From positions 1 through 64,000 of the forward strand of contig JAFWGA010000039.1 of NCBI GenBank assembly GCA_017515325.1: 64,000 nt of DNA. The letters run 5' to 3'. The notes under the pieces were generated by a model. It did no database searches, had not been told where the DNA came from, and saw only the letters and a list, made by a program, of their open reading frames with translations. The translations under genes were made by a program, and so were the position numbers. The DNA is from Blautia sp. GTDB taxonomy: Bacteria > Bacillota > Clostridia > Lachnospirales > Lachnospiraceae. Position 1 is the stretch's first letter, and every line of letters begins with the position of its first letter. Below, one piece after another: positions 8,662-18,099 of this stretch.

Positions 8662-10488
8662 TCAGGGATCAAATAAATCATCAATCCTATATTTGCTTTT
8701 TAAAGCGTTATATTCCATATAATAATAATATCTTACAATCTCTGCCACCTTCGATGATGAACTAATACTGTCGGAACTACCATCTGTTTTTATAAAACCA
8801 AGGGATGAATTTTTACTATTTTCTTCAACCTTTACATTTATAACAGACTGAACTTCTTTTGTCATTTTAATCAGCTCATTATAATAGGGAGAAATTGGAA
8901 GCCCTGCATACTTCAGAACAAGCGGTGTCAATGAACACAAGTCAATATTATGATTTTCCGAAAGTGTTGAATAGTCAATAACTGTACCATAATTGCTCCA
9001 AATAAAAAATGGAACCTGACGCATCAATAAATTAATCTGTGTTGATGAAGGTGTTTCTAATTGTTCAAGAGAGATCTCCTTTACTAAAGATGGGCTATGA
9101 TCACCTACCATATAAAAAATTACATTTCTGTCATGATCAGTATAATAATCAACAACCTCTTTGATCATCTCATCTGTCTTTGAAACACATGTAAGGTATT
9201 CCTCCATTCTTCCAATATCATAATCGGAAAGGCCATTATCTTTCCGAATATGTACTATATCAAACTCTGGTACATTTCTATTCCAATCCCCGTGATTTTG
9301 TATTGTAAGCAGATACGCAAATCGAGGCTGATCTTCAGGCATATTCTCATAGAACCTTTTGAAATTTTGAAAGGAACTGCTATCGCTTGCAAACCACCGT
9401 TCTCCATAGTATTCAAGATCAGAAAAATCGTCTTCAAAATAGATATAATCAAAACCAAGATCACTCCATGCACTCTCTCTATGATAATTTTGAGGAGCAG
9501 AAGGATGGGCTGCCATCGTAGTATATCCAATTTTCTCTAGATATCCAACGAGATTCTTGCTGTTTTTTAGACTTAAATCATTAAAGGGTGTCGATGTATT
9601 AAGAAGCGGCATTGCATTACTTGTGAGCAATTCATACTCACTTGCGTTTGTTCCTCCTGCGGTGTAAGGCACCTCCGCATAGCCTTTAAAAGCATCCAGG
9701 GCTTCATAATTCTGCATACATGAAACATCTGTTTCAAAATCTATGAGATGGTCCATATCATAATATGATTCATTAAGAATCATGATAATATCTGGATAAT
9801 TTTCCGATGTCCCAGACATCCCTACAGCATTTCGAATAATCTCGTCATCATAACCATCTGGCTTAGTTATGTGATTGAAAGCCCTTCCAACCGTTTCCAT
9901 CGTTCCAATTACAAAACTATTTTGATAGTATTTTAGTTCCCAACTCCATGCTCCTGACTTAATCAACTTGAACGGTGAATATACTGTAAAATAAGATATT
10001 ATAATTAGGCAAATAATCGAAAGAACGCCTACTCTCCTTTCAGTCATAAATTCAATTTTCTTCATCCTAACATAAAAAAGTATTATCATTAGGATAATTA
10101 GTGAAGCCAAAATACACAAAACAACCGGAGTAACGCGAAAGCTATAACTACCCAATTGTCTATATGCAATAGCTGCATTTTTAATATCCTGAATCGTCAA
10201 CACTGTTCCATGGAAAAGAAGTTCATAATAATTCACAATCGCTATTGCATTAATAAGGAATGCAAAAATGCACGATACAATCAGCGGTTTCCGAATAATA
10301 AGTATTAAAGAAAAAAGGAACAAAAACATAATGACAGCGCAAATAATATACGAAGGAATATATGGCTTAATACTTCTATCAATGTGTCTCGCCTGTACCA
10401 TTGACGCGAATAGAGCCATCATGGTTTGGCAGACACAAATCCACACCATGAAAGTGGTAGCTGCCATTCTTTTATATCCAGGTTTCAT
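8662..10488 (-). CDS. LtaS-family membrane sulfatase (phosphoglycerol transferase)
   Basis: 608 residues. About five membrane helices occupy residues 10-180, followed by an extracellular sulfatase-fold domain of about 400 residues. Signature segments are PDIIMILNESYYDMDHL, GGTNASEYELLTSN (the Thr nucleophile context), AHPSAPQNYHRESAW and MVGDHSPSL (metal-binding Asp-His). LtaS-type enzymes transfer sn-glycerol-1-phosphate from phosphatidylglycerol. Homologues inside polysaccharide operons (for example GacH in streptococci) decorate the glycan with glycerol phosphate. The location at the end of this glycan operon favours that role over true lipoteichoic acid synthesis. The start has a GAGG site 7 bases upstream. 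Confidence 0.88.
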   Translation of the reverse strand: MKPGYKRMAATTFMVWICVCQTMMALFASMVQARHIDRSIKPYIPSYIICAVIMFLFLFSLILIIRKPLIVSCIFAFLINAIAIVNYYELLFHGTVLTIQDIKNAAIAYRQLGSYSFRVTPVVLCILASLIILMIILFYVRMKKIEFMTERRVGVLSIICLIIISYFTVYSPFKLIKSGAWSWELKYYQNSFVIGTMETVGRAFNHITKPDGYDDEIIRNAVGMSGTSENYPDIIMILNESYYDMDHLIDFETDVSCMQNYEALDAFKGYAEVPYTAGGTNASEYELLTSNAMPLLNTSTPFNDLSLKNSKNLVGYLEKIGYTTMAAHPSAPQNYHRESAWSDLGFDYIYFEDDFSDLEYYGERWFASDSSSFQNFKRFYENMPEDQPRFAYLLTIQNHGDWNRNVPEFDIVHIRKDNGLSDYDIGRMEEYLTCVSKTDEMIKEVVDYYTDHDRNVIFYMVGDHSPSLVKEISLEQLETPSSTQINLLMRQVPFFIWSNYGTVIDYSTLSENHNIDLCSLTPLVLKYAGLPISPYYNELIKMTKEVQSVINVKVEENSKNSSLGFIKTDGSSDSISSSSKVAEIVRYYYYMEYNALKSKYRIDDLFDP

Positions 10489-10566
10489 TATTCATCCTCA
10501 ATATTTTTTATTATCCCGATTGCCTTAAGTAAATGACCTATTTCACGTTTTATGTTTTAACTGCTC

Positions 10567-11478
10567 TTAGTATCCCACCACACTATTTCTTGTATCCTTC
10601 TTTACATGTTCATATATTTTCAAAATAATCTCTTTATCAACTTGATCATCAAATTTCCGAGCAAACAAGCATTCAGTATTAATTAATTCGTCATAATCAG
10701 GCAACCTAAAAACATATGGCGAACCTCTCTTCCAATCAATTAATCTCATGGTAGATTCTTTGGTATCAACTGGGATATTGGAATAATATGAGTCTTCATA
10801 ACCAAATTGTGAAGCTAAGCTCTGTACAACCCATTCATCAGCACAAAAAGTCCACGAAAACCATCTCGGTATTATTTCTTTATTTTCGCAGAGGCACCTT
10901 GCCAATTCATCCGTGATGCTCCACCATTGTGAACCCGTTTTAGGATTGTAATCCTTACACCGATTTATGCCAACCATTTTCTGTAATTCCACCAAAACCC
11001 TCTGTAGCTTAAACAACCAAAATTTTTCTCTTTTGACGCCACACATTTTTTGTAGCATCCAATAAAACTGAACACGCATGGAAGTCTTTCTTGTCCACTC
11101 TTCATCACAATAGTGAATAAAGTTCTTCCCATTGCAGTTTTCAAAAAAAGCATGTATCTCATCTTGTGTCCTTAGTGGCAAATCCATGCCAGAAAGCAAA
11201 TGATAATACTGATAATTACCTTTGATTGCCGCTTTCAGAAGCTGCATTTCAGCTTCAACAACACTAAAATCCCCCCAAATGACCGGTATACGATTGATAA
11301 AGATGACTTTTGATGATAATGATGCTTTTTCAATTATTGCTCTGTCGACTTCAGTAAAACTGCTTTTCTTGTCTATATGTATAAATATATCATTTCTCTT
11401 ATCATCTAATAATTCTATCAGCTTCTGAAGTTGGTTCCAATTCTTATGTGCTAAAATCAGATATGCATGCGTACCCAT
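10567..11478 (-). CDS. core-2/I-branching beta-1,6-N-acetylglucosaminyltransferase family (GT14)
   Basis: 303 residues, no membrane segment. The opening THAYLILAHKNWNQLQKLI is the usual GT14 N-terminus. It is followed by DIFIHIDKKSSF, PVIWGDFSVVEAEMQLLKAA, YYHLLSGMDLPLRTQDEIH and GSQWWSITDELAR, all hallmarks of bacterial core-2/I-branching proteins. These transfer a sugar, commonly GlcNAc or xylose, onto an acceptor glycan. It probably adds a side branch to the surface polysaccharide. It lies 25 bp downstream of a GT2 gene in the same operon. Donor and linkage cannot be read from the sequence. Confidence 0.87.
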   Translation of the reverse strand: MGTHAYLILAHKNWNQLQKLIELLDDKRNDIFIHIDKKSSFTEVDRAIIEKASLSSKVIFINRIPVIWGDFSVVEAEMQLLKAAIKGNYQYYHLLSGMDLPLRTQDEIHAFFENCNGKNFIHYCDEEWTRKTSMRVQFYWMLQKMCGVKREKFWLFKLQRVLVELQKMVGINRCKDYNPKTGSQWWSITDELARCLCENKEIIPRWFSWTFCADEWVVQSLASQFGYEDSYYSNIPVDTKESTMRLIDWKRGSPYVFRLPDYDELINTECLFARKFDDQVDKEIILKIYEHVKKDTRNSVVGY

Positions 11479-11503
11479 TCACGCTTCCCTTCAGGTAGTC
11501 CCA

Positions 11504-12508
11504 TCACATCTCTACTCCAATCATTTTTTTATTCATTCTATCCTTTTCATCAGGCTTTATCTTGAGCCATTTTTTCTTTATAAAACGGTATGCCCTTGAG
11601 TTAATTAAAAATAATAAGATGTTCATTTTCCTCTTTCGTCCAATACAATCTGATTTTAAAACGCTTTTCATATAATAATCATATTTTTCTCTCGTGTGTC
11701 GAGATGCAGCGAGATAGATATTACTGTACAGAAGATTGTCTAAAAAATTATCAAATAAGCCATTAACGGTCAGGGCATAAACATACTTTAAACATTCTGG
11801 ATAATTCTCACTTGTGAAAGAAAGCAGTATCTTCATTCCTTCCTCCCACATTTCCATTCTATCCATTGTAACAACATGCATTATACTATCCTGCCGCTGT
11901 CTGTAAAAATACTCAACTGTTTCGGAATATACTATTAATCTACTCTTCTCCAATAAATATGGCATAGTGAATAAATCTTCGTAATAATACCCTTTGGGAA
12001 ACATCTTATCATTGGCTAGTTTTTTTTGCATGAGTTTCCCCCATGCATTCCATCCAATCAAACCTGTTCTTACTAATTCATAAAATGCAGTTTTTCCGTC
12101 CATTACATGGTATTTGTCGGAAGATTTTTCTTCAACTGGTTCATCATCATATACTGGTGTCATTTTAATAATTGAAATATCTGCATCATGATGAGCTAAC
12201 ATATCCATCATTACTTTCAGGTAGTTAATCCCAACGTAGTCGTCAGAATCCACGAAGCAAAAATAATCACCATTCATTCTCGCAAGACCAAAGTTTCTTG
12301 CATCCGACAATCCCCCGTTTTCTTTATGGAAAACACGGATACGGCTATCCTTCTCTTCGTATTCATCACAGATTCTACCACTACTATCCGTCGACCCATC
12401 GTCTACGAGTATCAGTTCAAAATCCTCATATGTTTGAGCCAAAATGCTTGTAATACACCTGCTTAAGTACTTCTCCACATTATATACAGGAACAATTATG
12501 CTAATCAT
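11504..12508 (-). CDS. family-2 glycosyltransferase
   Basis: 334 residues. The N-terminal GT-A domain begins ISIIVPVYNVEKYLSRCI and has DDGSTDSSGRICDEYEEK (nucleotide-binding Asp), GLSDARNFGLARMNGDY and FVDSDDYVG (DXD metal site). The C-terminal third is helical, with basic residues at the end (RFIKKKWLKIKPDEKDR), suggesting peripheral membrane binding. It adds one sugar during repeat-unit assembly. The start follows an AGAGGG site by 6 bases. Sugar specificity is unknown. Confidence 0.9.
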   Translation of the reverse strand: MISIIVPVYNVEKYLSRCITSILAQTYEDFELILVDDGSTDSSGRICDEYEEKDSRIRVFHKENGGLSDARNFGLARMNGDYFCFVDSDDYVGINYLKVMMDMLAHHDADISIIKMTPVYDDEPVEEKSSDKYHVMDGKTAFYELVRTGLIGWNAWGKLMQKKLANDKMFPKGYYYEDLFTMPYLLEKSRLIVYSETVEYFYRQRQDSIMHVVTMDRMEMWEEGMKILLSFTSENYPECLKYVYALTVNGLFDNFLDNLLYSNIYLAASRHTREKYDYYMKSVLKSDCIGRKRKMNILLFLINSRAYRFIKKKWLKIKPDEKDRMNKKMIGVEM

Positions 12509-12547
12509 CCTGATCCCTCTTTTTTACAATTTGCATTGTTATCTTTC

Positions 12548-13663
12548 TTACCCATTCCATGGCTCATACTCCCCAAATTCCAACACATCCGCTATTCTTT
12601 TACAGGTATTGCCATCCCCATAAGGATTGCATGCGTTAGACATTCTTTTGTACTCTTCCTGATCCTCCAGCAGGAGCTTAAATGACTCATATATCGTCTC
12701 CTCATCCGTACCTACGAGTTTCAGTGTTCCCGCGTCCACACCTTCTGGACGCTCTGTTGTGTCTCGCATTACGAGGACCGGTACGCCAAAAGACGGGCAT
12801 TCTTCCTGGATTCCTCCGGAATCCGTCAAGCACAAGTAGGATCTTGCCTCAAAATTGTGGCAATCAAGAACCCCTATAGGATCTATAATATGGATTCGGT
12901 CGCAACCTCCCAGCTCAGCTTCTGCAACCTCTCTGACGATCGGATTCATGTGGATTGGATAAATTGCTTTGCAGTCCAGATGTTCTTCCAATACGCGCCT
13001 AATAGCCCGGAACATGTGACGCATCGGTTCACCAAGGTTTTCACGGCGGTGAGCGGTAATAAAGATCAGTTTTTTTTCTCCAACCCACTCCAGCTCCGGA
13101 TGTGTAAAATCACTCCTTACTGTATATCGCATGGCGTCAATAACAGAATTCCCAGTCACAAAGATTGTAGACTCATCTTTCCCTTCCCGGATCAGGTTAG
13201 CTTTTGCTAATTGAGTCGGAGCAAAATTATATTGGGATATAATCCCTACTGCCTGACGGTTAAATTCCTCTGGATAAGGGCTATGAATATTATATGTACG
13301 AAGTCCTGCCTCCACATGACCAACTGGAATCTGAAGATAAAAACAGGCCAAAGCAGCTACAAAGGTCGTACTTGTGTCTCCATGCACCAATACAAGGTCT
13401 GGGCGCTCTTTTTCAAGTACTGCCTTTATACTTTCCAGAATGTTGACGGTGATATCAAATAGTGTCTGATTCTGCTTCATGATATTAAGGTCATAATCGG
13501 GCAGTATGTTGAAAGCTTCCATAACCTGATTTAACATTTCCTTGTGCTGGCCGGTTACGCAAACAATAGTATGGAACGCAGCCCTATTCTTCATTTCAAT
13601 TACCAAAGGACACATCTTGATCGCTTCCGGCCTCGTTCCAAAAACTATTAGAACTTTTCTCAT
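12548..13663 (-). CDS. wecB: UDP-N-acetylglucosamine 2-epimerase (non-hydrolysing)
   Basis: 371 residues, the normal family length. The N-terminus KVLIVFGTRPEAIKMCPLV is diagnostic. Other conserved segments are VHGDTSTTFVAALACFY, GHVEAGLRTYN, PEEFNRQ, FITAHRRENLG and LTDSGGIQEECPSFGVPVLV. It interconverts UDP-GlcNAc and UDP-ManNAc in the cytoplasm, supplying ManNAc for polysaccharide or teichoic-acid linkage units. No ManNAc dehydrogenase (wecC) is nearby, so ManNAc itself is the likely sugar incorporated. It lies 11 bp downstream of the GT32 gene. It is also called mnaA in Gram-positives. Confidence 0.95.
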   Translation of the reverse strand: MRKVLIVFGTRPEAIKMCPLVIEMKNRAAFHTIVCVTGQHKEMLNQVMEAFNILPDYDLNIMKQNQTLFDITVNILESIKAVLEKERPDLVLVHGDTSTTFVAALACFYLQIPVGHVEAGLRTYNIHSPYPEEFNRQAVGIISQYNFAPTQLAKANLIREGKDESTIFVTGNSVIDAMRYTVRSDFTHPELEWVGEKKLIFITAHRRENLGEPMRHMFRAIRRVLEEHLDCKAIYPIHMNPIVREVAEAELGGCDRIHIIDPIGVLDCHNFEARSYLCLTDSGGIQEECPSFGVPVLVMRDTTERPEGVDAGTLKLVGTDEETIYESFKLLLEDQEEYKRMSNACNPYGDGNTCKRIADVLEFGEYEPWNG

Positions 13664-13674
13664 ATCGGTGCTAT

Positions 13675-14454
13675 TTATCTCCCCTTTATAACTTCCTTCA
13701 TTTTTTTATACTTACTTTCCCCAATCACCGACTGTAAAGCCGTTTTTATAGGGCGTAAATATTTATCACGGTGCAGGTACGCTATCCTTTCTTTATCCAT
13801 TTTTCTTTCTTCATCTGATAACCACGACCCAGCAAAATGATGAATCGTATATGTATTCCCTGTTTTATATATTTTCCCGTCATAATAGCTTTTCGGGCAG
13901 AAGTAATCTTTTGGATAGAAAGTAAAATCCTCAACCGTCTGCAAAGAGTTATCCAGCCTCAACCCATGCTTCTCCATGGAGCGCGTGATGGCCACCACAT
14001 TAGTTTCTGTGTTTAGCGAACCATCCTGAAGAATGAACTGCTTGGATTCGTATTCCGCAAGCCACTCTTTTATCAGATGATGTTCCTTCTGTGAAGCCAT
14101 AATTCCTGTCGGCACCAAAGATTCATCTTCGAACCCACTGAACCCTTTCAGGTGCAGGAACTCCTCCAGTGCCTTTAACACTTCTACATCTGTATCCATG
14201 TATATACCACCGTAGTAAAAAAGAGCATATAGCCTTACATAGTCCGTGACAAATGCCCATTTCTTTGCTTCATATGCTTGGCGTACATACAGTGGGGCTT
14301 TTTCGATGTCAAAATTGTCCTCATTCCATTCGATCAACGCAAAATCCCTACAATATTTTTTCCAGCTCTTCATACATCTGACCGCGAGTTTTGGCTTCTG
14401 ATTTCTCCCAAACCAGCAGTAATGAATTGTTCGTGGAATCATACTACTCTCCAA
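13675..14454 (-). CDS. family-32-like glycosyltransferase (DXD sugar-binding region)
   Basis: 259 residues. IPRTIHYCWFGRNQKPKLA, then WNEDNFDI, AFVTDYVRLYALFYYGGIYM and the DTDV metal site define the Gly_transf_sug/GT32 type found in capsule and teichoic-acid-like clusters. HHFAGSWL near the C-terminus is also typical. It is cytoplasmic and adds one sugar to the lipid-linked glycan. The gene is tightly packed between the pyruvyltransferase fusion (22 bp) and wecB (11 bp). Specificity is unknown. Confidence 0.9.
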   Translation of the reverse strand: MESSMIPRTIHYCWFGRNQKPKLAVRCMKSWKKYCRDFALIEWNEDNFDIEKAPLYVRQAYEAKKWAFVTDYVRLYALFYYGGIYMDTDVEVLKALEEFLHLKGFSGFEDESLVPTGIMASQKEHHLIKEWLAEYESKQFILQDGSLNTETNVVAITRSMEKHGLRLDNSLQTVEDFTFYPKDYFCPKSYYDGKIYKTGNTYTIHHFAGSWLSDEERKMDKERIAYLHRDKYLRPIKTALQSVIGESKYKKMKEVIKGR

Positions 14455-14476
14455 ACCATATATAAATCTAGTATGT

Positions 14477-16783
14477 TTAATCCTTAATACTCTTCTTAGT
14501 TATGGCTCTTAATGCTTTTTTTATACGATCCATGTTAATACATCCAGTATGTTCAAAAGGGGCGACATACATATCTATTACAGAACATAAATCTGTAGTA
14601 TCTTTCAATTCCTGGATAAATCCATCATAGTAAAGAGGCACCGTAAAATTATCCATTTGTTGATATTTTAACATATCCTTCATAGGTTGACTTTTGATTT
14701 CACCAATACCATGATCCATAAGGATCTGTAAAACATTTTCACCTCGCTCTGTAAAACAAGCGACCATACTTACTCCTGTAGTGTCGTCAATGAATTTGGA
14801 TCCCCAATAATCACCAATTCTCAAATCGGCTACAGAACCTGCTCTCCAAAGACAGTTATAACAAGATTCCATGTAGCAATTAGTAGCCTCAAAAGCACGT
14901 AGAAATAAATCTTTCTTTTGATGAAATACTATTTTTTTATCTAAATCACAAATTTTTATGTATTTCTCTCTCCACCCTTTTGTCTTATACCTGAAATCAA
15001 TATTCATATTTTCCTTATCAATAGAATATTGATTGCATATATAATTAATATAGCTATCAAATAAATAATACGTTGGAATTCCATGGCATATCAAATCAAT
15101 ATATACAATATCGTTTCGACTAATAAACACATTTTTAATAGAAGCGACTTGACAAGGTGTACCTATTACAACAATAGGTCTATCTATAGACATAATCTTT
15201 TGAAAAGAATCAGCAAAATAACTATGTATATATTTTGATCCCTGTAGTTTGTGCAACTCATCTAAATCTGTCACCAGACTATGATACGCTCTTTTTGTTT
15301 TTGAATCAAATAAGCATCCTAAAACAGCGTATCCGTTTCTAACCATCATCTCCGAAATGGCAAAGCCTATACCTCCGCTTGAAGACTGTTGTAATACTGT
15401 TTTCCTTTTATCCTTATATGAAAAGAGTCTAGCATCACTTATCGGATTGATTGATGTATTTGTCTCAAACGGACAGACAGTTTTGCATTTTCCACAACCA
15501 ACACATTTGTTTTCATCAACAATGGCTTCCCAAAAGCCTTTCTCTCCTAAAGTAATTAAAATAGCATTACAATTACATACATATGAGCATGCACCACAGC
15601 CGCAGCAAAGAGTATGATCTTCTAAGACATGTCTTGATACTTTTTCCGTATGCTTTTCAATTGAAACTATCGCATCTTCAAGAAATGCTTTTGATATACA
15701 TATTTCTGTAGATATTTTTTTTCTTACAGTTTCAAAATCTATTTCTTCATAACACACATGTTTGCCATGAAAATTGATTAATCGACTTTGTAGGCCTGTT
15801 TTTTTAAGTAGATTAAATATCCTTGAATTCTGATTGATATAGTCTCTCTCTTTAAATCTTTCAAAAACAGAAAATTGCTTACGAAATATTATAGAAAAAA
15901 TTGTCCCGTGAAAGGAATCCGTACAAACATAACTCGCATTGGCAACCAGCTCAAGGAACTCTTTTGGTCCCACTGGCGAACAAATACAACCTTCCCTTTT
16001 TAGATCATGCTCGAATACAGGAATTACCTTTAATTCCAAATTCAAAGAAGATGCTATCTGATAAACTATCTGCCATTGTTTTTCCTCTTTGCCAAGCATA
16101 TAGACCACCATATATGGCACATCTATTTTCCTTATCTCAAATCCGACATAATTTTTCCATTCCTCAGCTGTAAGTAGAAATGTTGGGTCAACAGTAATTA
16201 TAGGTTTCTTGCCAACTAACTGCTCTATAATTTCAGCTCCCTGTTCTTCTCTTATGGATAAATGTTGAAACCTGGAAATCAGTTCTTTCATTTGTTTTTC
16301 TACATATGAATCGATTATTCTTTGTAAGCCTATGCTAGGGGCGTAAGCTATCATTTTCGATTCATCGTATACAAAATCCAAGAAATAGTGAGGATCAAAA
16401 ATATTAGGAGCCCAAATCTGGTCGCTTCCACAGATAAAAACATCATAAAATGTGTTTAAATCCTGTAAACCAGATAAAGTGTTTGCTTTAGGTGTTAAAG
16501 AAATATGATTGGCCAGGAACTCCTGAAATAGAGCACTTCTATCACCATTATCATATGGAATATAATAAGAATATTTCTTTTGCTTTATCTTTTTTTGAAT
16601 TATATGCTTTAAATAATCTAAAGTTTTATAGTGATAAATGATACTATCTCCTTTTAATCGAGGAGCATAATCTATAACATCTACTAAATGGCCGCTTTTC
16701 CTTATATATTCGCATAATGCGGAAACTTGCAGAGATGTACCATAATTATAATAATGAAACCAAGTAATTACAGCAATTTTCAT
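14477..16783 (-). CDS. fusion: polysaccharide pyruvyltransferase plus ferredoxin/FrhB-like domain
   Basis: 768 residues. Residues 1-340 are a CsaB-like polysaccharide pyruvyltransferase (KIAVITWFHYYNYGTSLQ, VFICGSDQIWAPN, AYAPSIGL, VCTDSFHGTIFSI). Residues about 390-450 carry two ferredoxin-type clusters (CCGCGACSYVCNC and CVGCGKCKTVCPF). Residues 470-740 match the coenzyme F420 hydrogenase/dehydrogenase beta-subunit (FrhB) family (SSGGIGFAISEMMVRNGYAV, GTPCQVAS, DLICHGIPT, CYNCLWRAGSVADLRIGDYWG). The first half would place a pyruvate ketal on a sugar using phosphoenolpyruvate. The second half is an iron-sulphur flavoprotein of unknown role that often accompanies pyruvyltransferase genes. The stop overlaps nothing, but the start overlaps the Wzt gene by 4 bp. 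Confidence 0.9.
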   Translation of the reverse strand: MKIAVITWFHYYNYGTSLQVSALCEYIRKSGHLVDVIDYAPRLKGDSIIYHYKTLDYLKHIIQKKIKQKKYSYYIPYDNGDRSALFQEFLANHISLTPKANTLSGLQDLNTFYDVFICGSDQIWAPNIFDPHYFLDFVYDESKMIAYAPSIGLQRIIDSYVEKQMKELISRFQHLSIREEQGAEIIEQLVGKKPIITVDPTFLLTAEEWKNYVGFEIRKIDVPYMVVYMLGKEEKQWQIVYQIASSLNLELKVIPVFEHDLKREGCICSPVGPKEFLELVANASYVCTDSFHGTIFSIIFRKQFSVFERFKERDYINQNSRIFNLLKKTGLQSRLINFHGKHVCYEEIDFETVRKKISTEICISKAFLEDAIVSIEKHTEKVSRHVLEDHTLCCGCGACSYVCNCNAILITLGEKGFWEAIVDENKCVGCGKCKTVCPFETNTSINPISDARLFSYKDKRKTVLQQSSSGGIGFAISEMMVRNGYAVLGCLFDSKTKRAYHSLVTDLDELHKLQGSKYIHSYFADSFQKIMSIDRPIVVIGTPCQVASIKNVFISRNDIVYIDLICHGIPTYYLFDSYINYICNQYSIDKENMNIDFRYKTKGWREKYIKICDLDKKIVFHQKKDLFLRAFEATNCYMESCYNCLWRAGSVADLRIGDYWGSKFIDDTTGVSMVACFTERGENVLQILMDHGIGEIKSQPMKDMLKYQQMDNFTVPLYYDGFIQELKDTTDLCSVIDMYVAPFEHTGCINMDRIKKALRAITKKSIKD

Positions 16784-18060
16784 ATATTTCTCATTTCCAT
16801 TATCATTGGTGGAGGTAATTCAAAATGTCCCCATGCATCAGTTCTCCATGCTAATTTCCCAACACCTTTAGGGTCATCAATGGTAAAGTCAAGTCCTCTT
16901 ACCTGATCGATGTCTTCGTTTCCTCCATATTCATTGATAGTAAAAAAAACATAATATGATTGATAATTTCCTGGTGAAAGACAAGAAAAATCCAACTTCA
17001 GTTTTACCTCACACTTTTCTCCCTTCTTACCAGAATAAAAATCATAACAGAATGTTGCGCATAAATGAGTCTCCTGGCTGTCATATATAACAATCCTAAG
17101 TCCCAGGTTATTAATCTCTTTATTATTTATCCAACGTAATTCCAGAAAAATTGTTTCCTCTCTTTCAAAAACATTTGTTTCTCTTTGAGGGTATTTTGCA
17201 TATAAAAATCTGGCATCCTTTTTTTGCAGGTAGCTGAGTCTTTTAAACCGTGATAGATCAACCTCCGTTGCGACTGTTATAGCAGTATTAAGATAACAGC
17301 TTATTCCTTTTTCAACGCTGCCATCAAACACTAAATGACCACGGTCTAAAACAATACATCTATTACATAACTGCCGAATTGTATTCATATTATGGCTAAC
17401 ATAAAGGATAGTTCTACCCTCTTCTTTTGAAACATCACTCATCTTTTCAAGACATTTCTTTTGGAATGCCATGTCTCCAACAGCCAAAACTTCATCCATG
17501 ATCATTATTTCCGAATCAAGATGTGATGCTACGGAAAACGCTAATTTTACATACATACCAGAGGAATATCTTTTTACAGGTGTATCTATAAACTGTCTGC
17601 ATTCAGAAAAAGCAATTATACTCTCTATTTTATCGTCAATTTCTTTTTTCCTCATGCCAAGTATTGCCCCATTCATATAGATATTTTCGCGTCCGGTAAG
17701 CTCACCATGGAAACCCGTCCCGACCTCCAGCATGCACGCTACCCTTCCGTTCAGACTAATCTTTCCTGTTGTAGGTGCTGTAACCCGGGAAATCAATTTA
17801 AGTAGAGTGGACTTTCCCGCCCCATTATGACCAATTATGCCAATTCTTTCTCCTTTTTTAACATCAAAAGAGATACCATCAAGTGCCATAAAAGATTCAC
17901 CGTTTGTATAAGTTCTTGTACCTATCTGCTTTGTGGGATCGTCTTTTCCACGCAATTTCGCACTAAGGCGCTGCAACTCATCTCGAAGAGTTGTCCCTCC
18001 GATCTGTCCAAGTCTGTACTGCTTGGATACATTATCTACTTTAAGAATCCATTGATCCAT
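16780..18060 (-). CDS. polysaccharide ABC exporter ATPase (Wzt/TagH-type)
   Basis: About 426 residues. The ATPase half has Walker A GHNGAGKSTLLKLI, signature YSSGMYVKLAFSVA and Walker B EIMIMDEVLAVGD. After residue 260 a C-terminal beta-sandwich (FEREETIFLELRWIN, FDFTIDDP-like end) resembles the Wzt carbohydrate-binding domain. Paired with the permease just upstream, it flips or exports a finished, lipid-linked glycan across the membrane. I start at the ATG at 18060, which has a GGAG site 10 bases upstream, instead of the TTG at 18096. The C-terminal domain usually recognises a terminal modification, so a capped glycan is plausible. Confidence 0.92.
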   Translation of the reverse strand: MDQWILKVDNVSKQYRLGQIGGTTLRDELQRLSAKLRGKDDPTKQIGTRTYTNGESFMALDGISFDVKKGERIGIIGHNGAGKSTLLKLISRVTAPTTGKISLNGRVACMLEVGTGFHGELTGRENIYMNGAILGMRKKEIDDKIESIIAFSECRQFIDTPVKRYSSGMYVKLAFSVASHLDSEIMIMDEVLAVGDMAFQKKCLEKMSDVSKEEGRTILYVSHNMNTIRQLCNRCIVLDRGHLVFDGSVEKGISCYLNTAITVATEVDLSRFKRLSYLQKKDARFLYAKYPQRETNVFEREETIFLELRWINNKEINNLGLRIVIYDSQETHLCATFCYDFYSGKKGEKCEVKLKLDFSCLSPGNYQSYYVFFTINEYGGNEDIDQVRGLDFTIDDPKGVGKLAWRTDAWGHFELPPPMIMEMRNI

Positions 18061-18099
18061 TGACTCGTCTCCACTCCATCTAAAACAACTTTTCAACTA

